Source: Stenotrophomonas rhizophila
Lineage (GTDB): Bacteria > Pseudomonadota > Gammaproteobacteria > Xanthomonadales > Xanthomonadaceae
Direction of reading: 5' to 3'
DNA: 64,000 nucleotides
Assembly (NCBI RefSeq): GCF_000661955.1
Contig: NZ_CP007597.1
Location: 1,419,605-1,483,604 of the forward strand
Shown here: one piece after another, positions 26,630-37,700 of the stretch
Layout: the number at the start of each line of letters is the position of its first letter
Position numbering within the stretch: position 1 is the first letter of the stretch
Notes under the pieces: generated by a model
The model's database searches: none
Seen by the model: only the letters and a program-made list of their open reading frames with translations
Told to the model about the DNA's origin: nothing
Position numbers and translations under genes: made by a program

Positions 26630-27655
26630 ATGAACAATCCAGATCGTCGTTTCCACGTCGCTGTCGTCGGTGCCACCGGCGCCGTTGGCGAAACCATGCT
26701 GTCCATCCTCGCCGAGCGCGACTTCCCGATCGCCTCGCTGAGCCTGCTCGCGTCCTCGCGCTCGGCCGGCGGTGAGATCGACTACCGCGGCGAAAAGATC
26801 AAGGTCCAGGACCTGGCCGACTTCGACCCCAAGGGCGTGGACATCGCGCTGTTCTCCGCCGGTGGCAGCGTGTCCAAGGAGTACGGCCCGAAGTTCGCCG
26901 CTGCCGGTGCGGTGGTGATCGACAACTCGTCGGCCTTCCGCTACGACGACGACGTGCCGCTGGTGGTGTCCGAAGTGAACCCGGACGCGCTGAAGAACCG
27001 CCCGCGCGGCATCATCGCCAACCCGAACTGCTCCACCATGCAGATGCTGGTGGCGCTGGCGCCGCTGCACCGCCAGTACGGCATCACGCGCATCAACGTG
27101 GCCACCTACCAGTCCGTGTCCGGTGGCGGTCGTTCCGCGCTGGAGGAACTGGGCAAGCAGACCGGCCAGCTGCTCAGCTTCCAGCAGATCGACCCGCAGC
27201 GCTTCCCGGTGCAGATCGCCTTCAACCTGATCCCGCACATCGACGACTTCCTGGAAAACGGCTTCACCAAGGAAGAAATGAAGCTGGTCTGGGAAACCAA
27301 GAAGATCCTGGGCGACGACAGCATCCTGGTGAACCCCACCGCGGTGCGCGTGCCGGTGTTCTACGGTCACTCCGAAGCGGTCACCATCGAAACCCGCGAC
27401 AAGGTCACCGTGGCGGCCGCGCGCGAACTGCTGTCGCGTTCGCCGGGCGTGGAAGTGGTGGACAAGCATGAAGCCGGCGGCTATCCGACCCCGGTGACGC
27501 ATGCGTCGGGCAACGATGCGGTGTATGTCGGCCGTATCCGCGAAGATCTCTCGCATCCGAACGGGCTGAACCTGTGGATCGTGTCGGACAACATCCGCAA
27601 GGGCGCCGCGCTCAATGCGGTGCAGTTGGCCGAACTGGTCGCCGCCGAAGGCTGA
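26630..27655 (+). CDS. asd: Aspartate-semialdehyde dehydrogenase
   Basis: 341 residues. NADP motif [11 protein letters not shown] (residues 11-21) and active-site Cys134 in NPNCSTMQM. It reduces aspartyl phosphate to the semialdehyde for lysine/diaminopimelate, threonine and methionine synthesis. It precedes fimV, truA and trpF, a gene order also found in pseudomonads. GAGG is placed ten bases before the ATG. Confidence 0.97.
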   Translation: MNNPDRRFHVAVVGATGAVGETMLSILAERDFPIASLSLLASSRSAGGEIDYRGEKIKVQDLADFDPKGVDIALFSAGGSVSKEYGPKFAAAGAVVIDNSSAFRYDDDVPLVVSEVNPDALKNRPRGIIANPNCSTMQMLVALAPLHRQYGITRINVATYQSVSGGGRSALEELGKQTGQLLSFQQIDPQRFPVQIAFNLIPHIDDFLENGFTKEEMKLVWETKKILGDDSILVNPTAVRVPVFYGHSEAVTIETRDKVTVAAARELLSRSPGVEVVDKHEAGGYPTPVTHASGNDAVYVGRIREDLSHPNGLNLWIVSDNIRKGAALNAVQLAELVAAEG

Positions 27656-27742
27656 TCGTGCAACGTCGGTGGCATGGGGATGCCATCGGCGGCTGCAATT
27701 CAACCATCGCCGATCACGGGGGGAGCCGCTATATTGGCCGCC

Positions 27743-29749
27743 ATGAACAACCGGACCCGGGGCGCCCTGCGCCCGCTCAAGTATGTGTCCACACTGCTGC
27801 TGGCCCTGGCCAGCAGCTCCGCCATGGCCTTGGGCCTGGGCGATATCCGGGTGCTGTCCAAGCCTGGCCAGCCGCTGCTGGCCGAAATACCGGTGATCTC
27901 GGCCGACCCGGCCGAGCTGGAAAACCTGCGGGTGGCGCTGGCCTCACCCGGCACCTTTGCCCGGGTCGGGCTGGAAGCACCGGCAGGCCTGGTCAGTGAA
28001 CTGCAGTTCGAACTGACCCGCAATGCGCAGGGCAGGGCGGTGGTGCGGGTCAGCACCCAGACCCCCGTCACCACCCCGTCGCTGAATTTCCTGATCGAAG
28101 CCGACTGGGGCCAGGGGCGCCTGGTCCGCGAATACTCGGCACTGGTCGATGCACCCAACAGTGCGCTGGCCGTGGCCGAACCGGAGATCGTCGCGCCGGC
28201 CGGCGCGATGTCCAACGCCATCGTGCGTGAGCCGGCACCGGCGACCGCGCCTGCGCCCACGGTAGAGGCCAGACCGGCCCGCACGGCCGCGCAGCCGCCA
28301 CGCACCGCTCCATCGCGCAGCGCAGCGCCGGCACCGGCAAGCGCCGCCGGCGGCGTCACCGTGCAACGTGGCCAGACCCTGTCCCAGATCGCCGCCGCGG
28401 TGGCCCGCGAACAGGGCATCAACCGCAACCAGGCGATGGTCGCGCTGCTGCGCGCCAACCCGGAGGCCTTCATCCGCGGCAACGTCAACCTGCTCAAGCA
28501 GGGCGCGGTGCTGCGCAGCCCCACCGACACGACCACGCCGATCGACGCCAGTGAAGCGGCCGCGATCGTGCGCGAGCACGCCGCACAATGGCGGCAATCC
28601 CGCGCGGCCATCCCGCAGCCGGCCAGCAGCGGCGTTGCCGCCAGCCCGGGCCCGGTCGCCAAGCCGGCAGCAGCGGCGGCGGCAGTGGCCAGTGGCGCGC
28701 GCCTGGAGATCGCACCGGCGGTCGCCGCCACCGATAACAATGCAGGCACAACCACCGGCACCGCCGCCGGCAGTGAGGGCGACATGCTGGGCAACGAACA
28801 ACTGCGTCAGGCCAAGGAAGATGTCGCCACGCGCGACGCCGAGATCCAGGAGCTGCGCAGCCGCGTGGCCGACCTGGAAAAGCTGCAGAAGCAGCAGCAG
28901 TCGCTGATCGCGATGAAGGACAGCGACCTGGCCGCCGCGCAGCAGCGCCTGGGCCAGGCCCCGGCCACGCGTGAGGCCGGCGGTAGCGGCTGGTACTGGC
29001 TGGGCCTGGTGGTGCTGTTGCTGGTAGTGGGCGGGTGGGCCGTGGCCCGCCGTCGCAAACCGTCGCCGTTGCCGCCGCTGCGCCGCGACGGCCTGGATGC
29101 CACCGCGCTGGCCGCCGCCGTGCCTGCCGCCGATTACATCGACGAGCTGGCCGCCCAGCAGGACGATGCGCTGGATGCCCGCCTGGATGAAGCACGCGAC
29201 CAGGCCAATGAAATACGCGACGAACCCGCCGAACACTACGCCGATGGCCTGCGCCGCGAGCCTGTGTTCACGCTGGAGCCGCGCCCGGGGCACACCGTGG
29301 CCGGCAGCGATGCAGTGCACCCCGAAGGCGACGACACCGCGCCGGACGGGGAGCAGGTGCCCCCAGCGACCGCTGCCGTGGATGCGGACACGGACATGGT
29401 CGACGTGTACACCCCGCCGGCGCATGCGCTGGAAGCCGCGGCACAGCCGTCGTTCCGCGGCGTCTTCGAGTTTCCCGCCGATGGCGACGCGGTTGCCGTC
29501 GGCGCGGAAGAGGCGGCTGACGCCGATGCCGATGCTTCCGCCGAGGCAGGCATCGAAGCCCCATTCGAGGCCACCGACAACAGTGGTCATGTCCTGGCCA
29601 CCCCTGGCCGCGACCGGCTGGAACTGGCCATCGCCTACCTGGACCTCGGCGACGCCGAAACCGCGCGCACGCTGCTGCAGGAAGTCGCCGTTGCGGCAGA
29701 CCCGCACAGCCAGGCGCAGGCCCGCGAACTGCTGGCGCGGCTGGGATGA
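27743..29749 (+). CDS. fimV: FimV/HubP-family polar peptidoglycan-binding membrane protein
   Basis: 668 residues. Signal peptide (LLLALASSSAMA), FimV N-terminal domain (GLGDIRVLSKPGQPLLAEI onward, about residues 28-140), Pro/Ala-rich linker, LysM-like domain at about 205-260 (TVQRGQTLSQIAAAVAREQG), coiled coil near 365-400, one membrane segment (WLGLVVLLLVVGGWAV, about 417-433), an acidic cytoplasmic region and a C-terminal TPR-like FimV tail (LELAIAYLDLGDAETARTLL). Relatives organise the cell pole and support type IV pilus twitching. A TATATT at 27730-27735 lies only seven bases before the ATG and no Shine-Dalgarno is seen, so the mRNA may be leaderless. Its stop overlaps the next ATG. Confidence 0.9.
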   Translation: MNNRTRGALRPLKYVSTLLLALASSSAMALGLGDIRVLSKPGQPLLAEIPVISADPAELENLRVALASPGTFARVGLEAPAGLVSELQFELTRNAQGRAVVRVSTQTPVTTPSLNFLIEADWGQGRLVREYSALVDAPNSALAVAEPEIVAPAGAMSNAIVREPAPATAPAPTVEARPARTAAQPPRTAPSRSAAPAPASAAGGVTVQRGQTLSQIAAAVAREQGINRNQAMVALLRANPEAFIRGNVNLLKQGAVLRSPTDTTTPIDASEAAAIVREHAAQWRQSRAAIPQPASSGVAASPGPVAKPAAAAAAVASGARLEIAPAVAATDNNAGTTTGTAAGSEGDMLGNEQLRQAKEDVATRDAEIQELRSRVADLEKLQKQQQSLIAMKDSDLAAAQQRLGQAPATREAGGSGWYWLGLVVLLLVVGGWAVARRRKPSPLPPLRRDGLDATALAAAVPAADYIDELAAQQDDALDARLDEARDQANEIRDEPAEHYADGLRREPVFTLEPRPGHTVAGSDAVHPEGDDTAPDGEQVPPATAAVDADTDMVDVYTPPAHALEAAAQPSFRGVFEFPADGDAVAVGAEEAADADADASAEAGIEAPFEATDNSGHVLATPGRDRLELAIAYLDLGDAETARTLLQEVAVAADPHSQAQARELLARLG

Positions 29750-30126
29750 CCAGCCCCGTCTCGCCTTCGCCGCGCGAGCGCCGGCTGGATTACGTGGAGT
29801 TCGCCTCCACCGACCCGGCCGCCAGCCGCCGCTTCTTCTCGGCGGTGTTCGGCTGGACGTTCGTGGATTACGGCCCGGACTACACCGCCTTCGACGATGG
29901 CCGCCTGCAGGGCGGCTTCTTCCGCGGCAGCCCGGCCACCACCGCCGCGGGCGCCGCCTTGCTGGTGATCTACGCCGACGACCTGGCCCCGGTGGCCGAG
30001 GCGGTGGCCGCCCAGGGTGGGCAGGTGGTCAAGCCCGTGTTTTCCTTTCCCGGGGGCAGCCGCTTCCAGTTCGTCGAACCCGGCGGCAACGAACTTGCCG
30101 TGTGGTCCGAGCGCGATCCGGCCTGA
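29746..30126 (+). CDS. VOC-family (glyoxalase-like) protein
   Basis: 126 residues forming one vicinal-oxygen-chelate fold: a beta-alpha-beta half beginning RLDYVEFASTDPAASRRFFSAVFGW and a second ending RFQFVEPGGNELAVWSE, with the terminal Glu that often binds metal. Family members are small dioxygenases, isomerases or antibiotic-binding proteins; the role here is unknown. The ATG overlaps the fimV stop (ATGA), placing it inside the fimV-truA-trpF operon. Confidence 0.88.
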   Translation: MTSPVSPSPRERRLDYVEFASTDPAASRRFFSAVFGWTFVDYGPDYTAFDDGRLQGGFFRGSPATTAAGAALLVIYADDLAPVAEAVAAQGGQVVKPVFSFPGGSRFQFVEPGGNELAVWSERDPA

Positions 30127-30174
30127 TGCCCCGACCGGCCCTGGCCGGTTCTTACCGACTTACAGAGGTTGACC

Positions 30175-30948
30175 ATGCGCTACGCAATGGGCGTGGAATA
30201 CGATGGCAGTGAATTCAAGGGCTGGCAGCAGCTGGGCGAGAGCGGTCGTCCCAGCGTGCAGGCCAGTCTGCAGCAGGCGCTGTCCTCGGTGGCCGATGCG
30301 CCCATCAAGGTGATGTGTGCCGGGCGCACCGATGCCGGCGTGCACGGGCACTGCCAGGTGGTGCATTTCGACACCGACGTCGTCCGCAACCTGCGCGGCT
30401 GGACCCTGGGCACGACCACCCGCCTGCCGCCCGCCATCGCGGTGCGCTGGTGCCAGCCGGTGGCCGATGATTTCCATGCGCGCTTCTCCGCCCGCGCCCG
30501 GCGCTATCGCTACCGCCTGCTCAACCGCCAGGTGCGCCCGGCGCTGAACCGGCAGAGCCTGAGCTGGGAACGGCGGCCGCTGGATGCCGCGCTGATGCAC
30601 GCGGCGGCGCAGGCATTGCTGGGCGAAAACGACTTCAGTGCCTTCCGCAGCGTCAATTGCGAGGCCCTGCATGCCCGCCGCGAGCTGCAGGCGATCAGTG
30701 TGACCCGCGATGGCGAGGTGCTGGAGGTCTGTGTTCAGGCCAATGCATTCCTTCATCACATGGTGCGCAATATCGTCGGTTCATTGATCCTGGTCGGGTG
30801 CGGGGACAAGCCGGTGTCGTGGCTGGGCGAGCTGCTGGCCGGAAAGGACCGCACCGTGGCCGGGCCGACCGCACCGCCGCAGGGTTTGGTGTTCGTTGGA
30901 CCCCTGTACCCCGACAACTGGCAACTGCCCGCCGAGGTGACTCTATGA
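30175..30948 (+). CDS. truA: tRNA pseudouridine(38-40) synthase TruA
   Basis: 257 residues from ATG 30175, with AGAGG six bases upstream; the TTG at 30169 is less well placed. The catalytic Asp is in [10 protein letters not shown] (about residues 50-59) and the RYRYRLLNR motif follows. It isomerises uridines 38-40 in tRNA anticodon arms. Its TGA overlaps the ATG of trpF. Confidence 0.96.
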   Translation: MRYAMGVEYDGSEFKGWQQLGESGRPSVQASLQQALSSVADAPIKVMCAGRTDAGVHGHCQVVHFDTDVVRNLRGWTLGTTTRLPPAIAVRWCQPVADDFHARFSARARRYRYRLLNRQVRPALNRQSLSWERRPLDAALMHAAAQALLGENDFSAFRSVNCEALHARRELQAISVTRDGEVLEVCVQANAFLHHMVRNIVGSLILVGCGDKPVSWLGELLAGKDRTVAGPTAPPQGLVFVGPLYPDNWQLPAEVTL

Positions 30949-31601
30949 GCCGCTCTTTCTATCGCACCCGTATCAAGTTCTGCGGCATGACCCGCGCCGG
31001 CGACGTGCGCCTGGCCGGGGAGCTGGGCGTGGATGCCGTCGGCTTCATCTTCGCCCGCGAGAGCAAGCGCCGCGTGGCGCCGGCCGAAGCCCGTGCGATG
31101 CGCCAGGCGATCGCGCCGATGGTGGACGTGGTGGCCCTGTTCCGTGACAACAGCAAGGAAGAGGTGCGCGAAGTGCTGCGCACGGTGCGGCCCACCCTGC
31201 TGCAGTTCCATGGCGAGGAAGACGAGTCGTTCTGCCGCAGCTTCAACATGCCCTACCTCAAGGCCGTGGCGATGGGGGGCCGCGAGGACGTCAACGCGCG
31301 CCAGCTGCAGCTGCGGTACCCCAGCGCCGCCGGCTTCCTGTTCGACAGCCACGCCCCCGGCGGCGGCGGTGGCACCGGCGTGGCCTTCGACTGGACCCGC
31401 CTGCCCACCGGCCTGCATCGGCCGTTCCTGCTGGCCGGCGGGATCACCCCGGACAACGTGTTCGACGCGATCGTGGCCACGCTGCCGTGGGGCGTGGACG
31501 TATCCAGCGGGATCGAATCCGAGCCGGGCATCAAGGACGGCTACAAGATGCGCAAGTTCGTCGAAGAAGTCCGTCGCGCCGACTGCCACGAGGCCGACTG
31601 A
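30945..31601 (+). CDS. trpF: Phosphoribosylanthranilate isomerase
   Basis: 218 residues. TIM-barrel enzyme of tryptophan synthesis; catalytic Cys in IKFCGMTR (about residue 13) and Asp in [15 protein letters not shown], with [10 protein letters not shown] and the terminal [16 protein letters not shown] phosphate-binding segments. It is coupled to truA by an ATGA overlap. The rest of the trp branch (trpB, trpA) is about 11 kb downstream, beyond the stress-gene block. Two REP elements follow the stop. Confidence 0.97.
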   Translation: MSRSFYRTRIKFCGMTRAGDVRLAGELGVDAVGFIFARESKRRVAPAEARAMRQAIAPMVDVVALFRDNSKEEVREVLRTVRPTLLQFHGEEDESFCRSFNMPYLKAVAMGGREDVNARQLQLRYPSAAGFLFDSHAPGGGGGTGVAFDWTRLPTGLHRPFLLAGGITPDNVFDAIVATLPWGVDVSSGIESEPGIKDGYKMRKFVEEVRRADCHEAD

Positions 31602-31609
31602 GGCCGGTG

Positions 31610-31672
31610 GTGGGTCCCGACGTTGGTCGGGACATGTAAATCCCGGTAGGTCCCGACCGTGGGTCGGGACAC
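31610..31672 (+). repeat. Two tandem REP elements after trpF
   Basis: Copies at about 31610-31633 and 31644-31672 with GGTCCCGAC...GTCGGGAC stems. A further small hairpin lies at 31812-31831 (GGGAAGC/GCTTCCC) in the leader of the next gene. Confidence 0.85.
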
Positions 31673-31883
31673 CCCGCGCGATCCGGCCCCGGCCATTGCC
31701 GACACCCCCCACCCGTTGCCAGGCAAGGCGCGGCGATGGTGCTATGGGCGCAGCGGCGAATTTCACGTAGCATCGACAGGACATGGCGCGGCCGGCACGG
31801 CGTGTAGTCGAGGGAAGCCGGAGCGCTTCCCTCAAAGCGGCGGCCGGGGAAGCGGCTGGCCGCCTTCACAGGGAAGGCATGGA

Positions 31884-32564
31884 ATGAACGAATTCCTCAC
31901 TGTCGCGTTGAGTTTCCCCACGCTGCCGTACAGCATCGTGCTGGCGTTCGCCGTGCTGTATTGGCTGCTGGCCGCCTTCGGCGTGGTCGATGACGGCATT
32001 GCCCATGACGGCATGGACCTGCACCTGGGCGATGACGGCCTGCACGGCATTTCCGGCATCTTCGCGCGCCTGGGCCTGGGCGGCGCCCCGGTGATGCTGG
32101 TGATCGCGCTGCTGGCCTTCTTCGGCTGGACCGTCACCTATTTCGTCCACCTGTTCCTGCTGCAGTCCCTGCCCACCCCGGTGCGCTGGGTCGCCGGCAG
32201 CGTCACCGCCGTGCTTGCGCTGATTCCCGCCGTGCCGCTCAGCGTGGTGGTACTGCGCCCGATCCGGCGCCTGCTGCTGCGCCTGCGCCCGGTGCCCCAG
32301 GCGTCACTGCTGGGCCGCATCGGCGTGGTCGCCTCGCCGCAGGTCACCGCCACCGTGGGCCATGCCAACGTCGACGACGGCGGCGCCGGGCTGATCCTGC
32401 AGGTGCGCTCGCACGACGGCAGCGTGCTCGCACGCGGCGACCGCGTGGTCCTGCTCGACTACCTGGCCGACCACAACCATTACCTGGTGGTGCGTGAAAA
32501 CGCCCACCCCGCGCTTTCCATCCAAGACAGCCTGATTGCGGGCGATAAGGAGATCCATCGATGA
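31884..32564 (+). CDS. YqiJ-like OB-fold inner-membrane protein
   Basis: 226 residues from an ATG with GGAAGG six bases upstream. Three membrane segments (about residues 14-34, 66-90, 98-123) are followed by a C-terminal OB-fold-like beta domain (LGRIGVVASPQVTATVGHANV to the end). This is the architecture of YqiJ, the NfeD-like partner of the flotillin YqiK. The pair is thought to build or stabilise membrane microdomains. Its stop overlaps the flotillin start (ATGA). It opens the five-gene block and probably carries the promoter in 31680-31870. Confidence 0.85.
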   Translation: MNEFLTVALSFPTLPYSIVLAFAVLYWLLAAFGVVDDGIAHDGMDLHLGDDGLHGISGIFARLGLGGAPVMLVIALLAFFGWTVTYFVHLFLLQSLPTPVRWVAGSVTAVLALIPAVPLSVVVLRPIRRLLLRLRPVPQASLLGRIGVVASPQVTATVGHANVDDGGAGLILQVRSHDGSVLARGDRVVLLDYLADHNHYLVVRENAHPALSIQDSLIAGDKEIHR

Positions 32565-34579
32565 GTTTTGCGACCTTGGCCCCGTTCGTGATCGGGGTGG
32601 GCATCCTGCTGGTCCTGCTGCTTGGCTTGGCCGGCCTGTTCAAAGCGTTCTACCGCAAGGTGGACCAGGGCGTGGCCCTGATCGTCAATGACATGAGCGC
32701 CCAGCCCAAGGTGCACTTCACCGGTGCGCTGATCATCCCGGTGCTGTACCGCGCCGAGCTGATGCGGATCAGCCTGATCACCCTGCAGATCGACCGCCGC
32801 GGCAAGGAAGGCCTGATCTGCCGCGACAACATGCGCGCCGACATCGCCGTGGCCTTCTACCTGCGCGTCAACGAAACCCAGGCCGACGTGCTGCGCGTGG
32901 CCAAGGCGATCGGTGCCGACCGCGCCTCGGACAAGCACGCCGTGGATGAACTGTTCAACGCCAAGTTCTCCGAAGCGCTGAAGACGGTGGGCAAGAAGTT
33001 CGAGTTCACCGAACTGTTCGAAAAGCGCCAGGAGTTCCGCGACGAGATCATTGCCGTGATCGGCAACGACCTGAACGGCTATGCGCTGGAAGACGTCGCC
33101 ATCGACTACCTGGAGCAGACCCCCAAGCTGCTGCTGGACCAGAACAACATCCTCGATGCCCAGGGCATCCGCAAGATCACCGAGCTGACCGCCACCCACA
33201 ACGTGGTCACCAACGAGCTGGAACAGAACGAAAAGCTGGCCATCACCAAGAAGAACGTCGAAGCGCGTGAAGCGCTGCTGGCGCTGGAACGCCAGCAGGC
33301 CGAAGCCGAAGCCCGCCAGAAGCGCGAGATTGAAACCATCCGCGCGCGTGAGGAAGCCGAGACCGCCAAGGTCCAGGAAGAGCAGCGCCAGCTGTCCGAG
33401 CAGGCGCGCATCGAAGCGCAGGAAGTCATCGACATCCGCGAACAGAACCGCATGCGCGAAGTGGAAGTGGCCGAGCAGAACCGCCAGCGTGCGGTGGCCA
33501 TCGAATCCGAGCGCGTCGAGCGCGCGCGCCAGCTGGAGCAGGTCACCACCCAGCGCGAAGTGCAGCTGCAGGGCGTGGAGCGCGACAAGGTGGTCGAGTC
33601 CGGCAAGATGGACGTGGCCAACATCACCCGCGAGCGCATCGCCATCGACAAGACCGTGGCCCAGGAAGAAGAGCGCATCAAGGAAGTACGTGAGGTGTCC
33701 GAAGCCGATCGCCAGAAGCAGGTGCTGATCCTGGAAGCCGAAGGCAAGGCGCAGGAACTGCTGGTGCGCCAGGTCAAGGAAGCACAGGCGGCCGAAACCT
33801 CGGCCAAGCACCGCGCCGTGGAAATCACCACCCTGGCCCAGGCTCAGCACGAGGCGGCCGGCAAGCAGGCCGACGCCAAGCGCCTGCTGGCCGACGGTGC
33901 CCGTGCCGAACAGGCCGCCCCCGGCCTGGCCGAGGCGCAGGTGCGCGAAGCCTCGGCGCTGGCCATCGAGAAGGTCGGCATCGCCGAGGCCCGCGTAATT
34001 GAAGCCAAGGCCGAAGCCAACCTCAAGCAGGGCACCAACGAGGCCCGCGTGCTGGCCGAGAACCTGCAGGCCCAGGCCCACGGTGAAGAACAGATGGGCC
34101 GTGCCCGCGCCACCGCGACCGAGTCCATCGGCGGCGCCGAAGCCGGCGTGGTGCAGAAGAAGCTGCTGGCCGAGGCGGAAGGCCTGGTGCGCAAGTTCGA
34201 GGCGATCGGCTCGCTCAGCGACACCGCGCGCGGCCACGAAGAGTTCCGCATGATGCTCGACAACAGCCTCAAGCAGGCGCTGGCCTCGATCGATGCCGGC
34301 AAGGAAGTCTCGCGCGAGAACGCCGGCGTCATCGCCAGCGCGCTGCGCAACGCCGACATCGACCTGGTGGGCGGCGACGGCGGCATGTTCGAGAACCTGA
34401 TCAAGGCCGTGTCGCTGGGCAAGTCCATCGAAGGCCTGGCCGACAAGAGCCCGATCGTGCAGGAGCTGATGCAGCGCTACCTGGGCGTGGGCCCGCGCGA
34501 ATCCGCGCCGCGCCAGATCAGCGAAGACGCCGTTGAGGCGGTGCCCAGCGTGACCGCCACCGTGGTCGAAACCCGCTGA
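32561..34579 (+). CDS. Flotillin-family (YqiK-like) membrane scaffold
   Basis: 672 residues. One N-terminal membrane segment (FVIGVGILLVLLLGLAGLF), an SPFH/band-7 domain (about residues 30-215, GVALIVNDMSAQPKVHFTGA onward), then a long Glu/Ala/Arg-rich coiled coil (about 215-500) and a C-terminal flotillin domain (VQKKLLAEAEGLVRKFEAIG). It should oligomerise on the cytoplasmic face of the inner membrane. It is translationally coupled to the OB-fold gene. It is about 120 residues longer than E. coli YqiK, mostly in the coiled coil. Confidence 0.93.
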   Translation: MSFATLAPFVIGVGILLVLLLGLAGLFKAFYRKVDQGVALIVNDMSAQPKVHFTGALIIPVLYRAELMRISLITLQIDRRGKEGLICRDNMRADIAVAFYLRVNETQADVLRVAKAIGADRASDKHAVDELFNAKFSEALKTVGKKFEFTELFEKRQEFRDEIIAVIGNDLNGYALEDVAIDYLEQTPKLLLDQNNILDAQGIRKITELTATHNVVTNELEQNEKLAITKKNVEAREALLALERQQAEAEARQKREIETIRAREEAETAKVQEEQRQLSEQARIEAQEVIDIREQNRMREVEVAEQNRQRAVAIESERVERARQLEQVTTQREVQLQGVERDKVVESGKMDVANITRERIAIDKTVAQEEERIKEVREVSEADRQKQVLILEAEGKAQELLVRQVKEAQAAETSAKHRAVEITTLAQAQHEAAGKQADAKRLLADGARAEQAAPGLAEAQVREASALAIEKVGIAEARVIEAKAEANLKQGTNEARVLAENLQAQAHGEEQMGRARATATESIGGAEAGVVQKKLLAEAEGLVRKFEAIGSLSDTARGHEEFRMMLDNSLKQALASIDAGKEVSRENAGVIASALRNADIDLVGGDGGMFENLIKAVSLGKSIEGLADKSPIVQELMQRYLGVGPRESAPRQISEDAVEAVPSVTATVVETR

Positions 34580-34594
34580 GCCCCACTGCCGGCG

Positions 34595-34679
34595 CGCCAC
34601 CTTGGGGTGGCGTGTCCGGCACCCCGGCGGTGGCCGTGACGCCACCGCCACGCCGTTCCCGGCCGGCTCGCCCGGCCGG
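34595..34679 (+). promoter_or_regulatory. Three consecutive hairpins in the flotillin-ATPase gap
   Basis: Stems CGCCACC/GGTGGCG (34595-34612), GGCGGTGGC/GCCACCGCC (34626-34649) and CCGGCCGG/CCGGCCGG (34659-34679) fill most of the 125-base gap. None has a T-tract. They could set differential mRNA stability or partial termination within the operon. Confidence 0.5.
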
Positions 34680-34704
34680 TTGTCCGTGAGCCGGAAGGAA
34701 GCCG

Positions 34705-37700
34705 ATGTCCGATACCGCCAACCGTCCCGAGCCGTCCGCGCCGGAAGCCACCGCCAGCGTCGACCAGGCCGTTGCCCAGGGCGGCGCCTATGAAGTGCTG
34801 CGCCGCCGCCTGGCCGAGCAGGGCAGCCGCCTGCGCAGCGTCGCCGATGCCCTCAACACGCAGCGCCTGGCCGAGTTCGGCGACAGCCGGCTGGAAGTCA
34901 CCGGCCGCTTCCGCATCCGCAGCGAAAACAACTGCGTCGGCCGCGACATCGTCCAGGTCGGGCCGGACCTGCTGCTGTTCGGCTACAACGTCTACATCGG
35001 GCTCAAGACCCAGACCCGCGTCGAAGACGTGTTCGGGTTGTACCGGCTGGTGCAGGCCAACGACGGCTACGACGTGGTGCCGGTGGACGCCAAGGGCAGC
35101 TTCCTGGCCCAGCCGGCGTTCGTGCACGACTTCGGCGAGCTCTACGCCTATTACAAGCATGCGCGCCTGCTGCAGCTGATCGTGGTCGGCGACAAGCTGC
35201 TGGCCTCCTTCCAGATCGGCGAGCGCAGCAGCGACGTGCGCGTGTTCCGCTGGGCGCTGGCCCGCGACGGCGCACTGACCTACCTGGACGCCCGTGGCGA
35301 GCGCGACATCGCATTGCCGCCGCCGTTCGATTTCGAGTGGACCCGCGCCACGCGCGACATGGCCGTCACCGGCCGCCATGCGCACCTGAACATCCTCGAC
35401 AGCCTGTTCGTGGAAACCACCGGTGGCGATCTGACCATCAAGGTCGAGAACAACACCGAGAGCGGGCAGGGCGTCTACAGCGAACCGGTCGAAGACAGCA
35501 CGCAGTCGCTGGACGACGCGCAGTTCGACTTTGCCCGGGTGGGCTCGCTGATCCTGCTCAAGGTGCTGCCATACCGCGAAACGGTGTGGCGCGGCCTGAT
35601 CTACAACACGCTCACCGGCAACATCACCCGCAACGATGCGATCGTGCAGGCCTGCGTGCAGCTGCCCGAAGACCACGGCATCATCTTCCCGGGCGGCTAT
35701 TACCTGCAGAGCGGCGAGCACAAGGCGTTCGACGCGGCGATGGACGGCATGCAGTTCAAGCGCGCCATCCGCTCGCCCAATGGCGAGGACGTGCTCTACA
35801 TTTTCTACGAGCGCGAAGGCGGGCGTTCGGCGCTGTTTGTCTACAACACCATCCAGCGCGTGCTGCAGAACCCGGTGTTCGGCCACGGCTACGCCTTCAT
35901 GCACGACGGGCGCATGGTGCTGTTCCATGCCGAAGGCAGCGAGCCCACCCGCATCCATGCCATGCAGGTGTGGCAAACGCCGTTCAGCAGTGACGAATTC
36001 GCCGCCAGCCGGCCGCCCGGCAACACCTTCATGGGCCGCATCGGCAATGCCGAGCTGGTGCGCGGCATCTCCAACCTGTTCGACCTGGCCCGCACCATCG
36101 AAGGCGATGACGTGTCGGTGCAGCGCTACCAGCGCCTGGTGCAGGACACCCGCCGCCTGTTCGACGCCCACCATTGGCTGGACGACGACCAATGCGGCGG
36201 TGCGGTCAGCCTGCTGCGCGAGGTCAGCAGCACCGGCGAGTCGGTGCTGGACGAATACGAGAAGGTGCAGTCGATCCGCGCGCAGTCCGCGCAGGCCATG
36301 GCCCAGGCGCAGAGCACGCAGAAAGCCCTGTTGGCCCGCCTGCAGCCGGAGAACTGGAAAGAGGTGCAGTCCTTCGTCGAGGCGCTCAATGCGATCTCGG
36401 CGCAGCGTGGGCACCTGCTCACCATCCGCGATTACCGCTACATCGACACCGACCTGATCGATGCGATGACCGCCGCGCTGCAGCAGGCGCATGAGGCCAT
36501 CGGCGCGGCCACCGGCGCGTTCCTGGCCGGCGATGCCGCGCTGGCGCCGCTGGGCGAGCGCCTGCAGGCGCTGGACGAGGCGGCCCAGCAGGCCGAAAGC
36601 GCGCGCGTGCTGGACGAACAGCTTGCCGGCCTGCGCGCCATGTCGGCCGACCTGGACATGCTGTCGGAGCTGATGGCCGGGCTGAAGGTTGACGACGCCA
36701 CCGCGCGCACCCGCGTGGTCGAAGCGATCTCGGCCATCTACGCGCGCCTCAACCAGACCCGCGCACGCGCCGAACAGCGCCGCCGCAACCTGGGTTCGGC
36801 CGAAGCGGTGGCGCAGTTCGCCGCGCAGTTCGCGCTGTTCTCGCAGGCCATCACCAGCGCGCTGGCGATGGCCACCGATCCCGAACGCGCCGACGAACAG
36901 ATGTCGCGGCTGCTGGTGCAGCTGGAGGAACTGGAAAGTCAGTTCGGCGAACACGAGCAGTTCCTGGGCGACATCCTGGCCAAGCGCGAAGAGCTGATCG
37001 ATGCCTTCGAGGCCCACAAGCAGGCGCTGCTGGACGAGCGCCAGCGCAAGGCGCGCTCGGTGCTGGACGCGGCCACCCGTATCCTCGACGGCCTGGCCAA
37101 GCGCACCGAGCGCTTCGCCACCGCCGACGAGCTCAACGCCTTCTTCGCCGGCGACCCGCTGATCCTCAAGCTGCGCGAACTGGCCGAGCGCCTGCGCGGC
37201 CTGCGCGACAGCGTCAAGGCCGACGACATCGAATCGCGCCTGAAAGGCGTGCGCGACCAGGCGGTACGTGCACTGCGCGACCGCAGCGACCTGTTCGAGG
37301 CCGGTGGCAACATCGTGCGCCTGGGCCCGCGGCACCGCTTCAGCGTGAACACACAGGCGCTGGACCTGACCATCCTGCCGCGCGGCGACGCGTTGGCCAT
37401 CCACCTCACCGGCACCGATTTCCTGGAGCCGCTGCACGATCCCGAACTGGCCGAGCTCAAGCCGTACTGGCAGCTCAGCCTCGATTCGGAATCGGACACG
37501 CTGTACCGCGGCGAATACCTGGCCGGCAGCGTGCTGCGCGCGGCCATGGACAACCGCGAGGGGCTCGACCTGGCCGGGTTGCAGCACAACGCGGCCGAGC
37601 CGGACGCACTGGACCGCAGCGTGCGTGATTTCGCCGCGCCGCGTTACCGCGAGGGCTACGAGCGCGGTATCCATGACCACGACGCCACCGTGATCCTGCG

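Noticed and set aside
31659..31883. Extended start of the OB-fold protein
   Set aside because: The upstream in-frame segment runs from REP DNA with no hydrophobic or family character; the ATG at 31884 has a good ribosome site.
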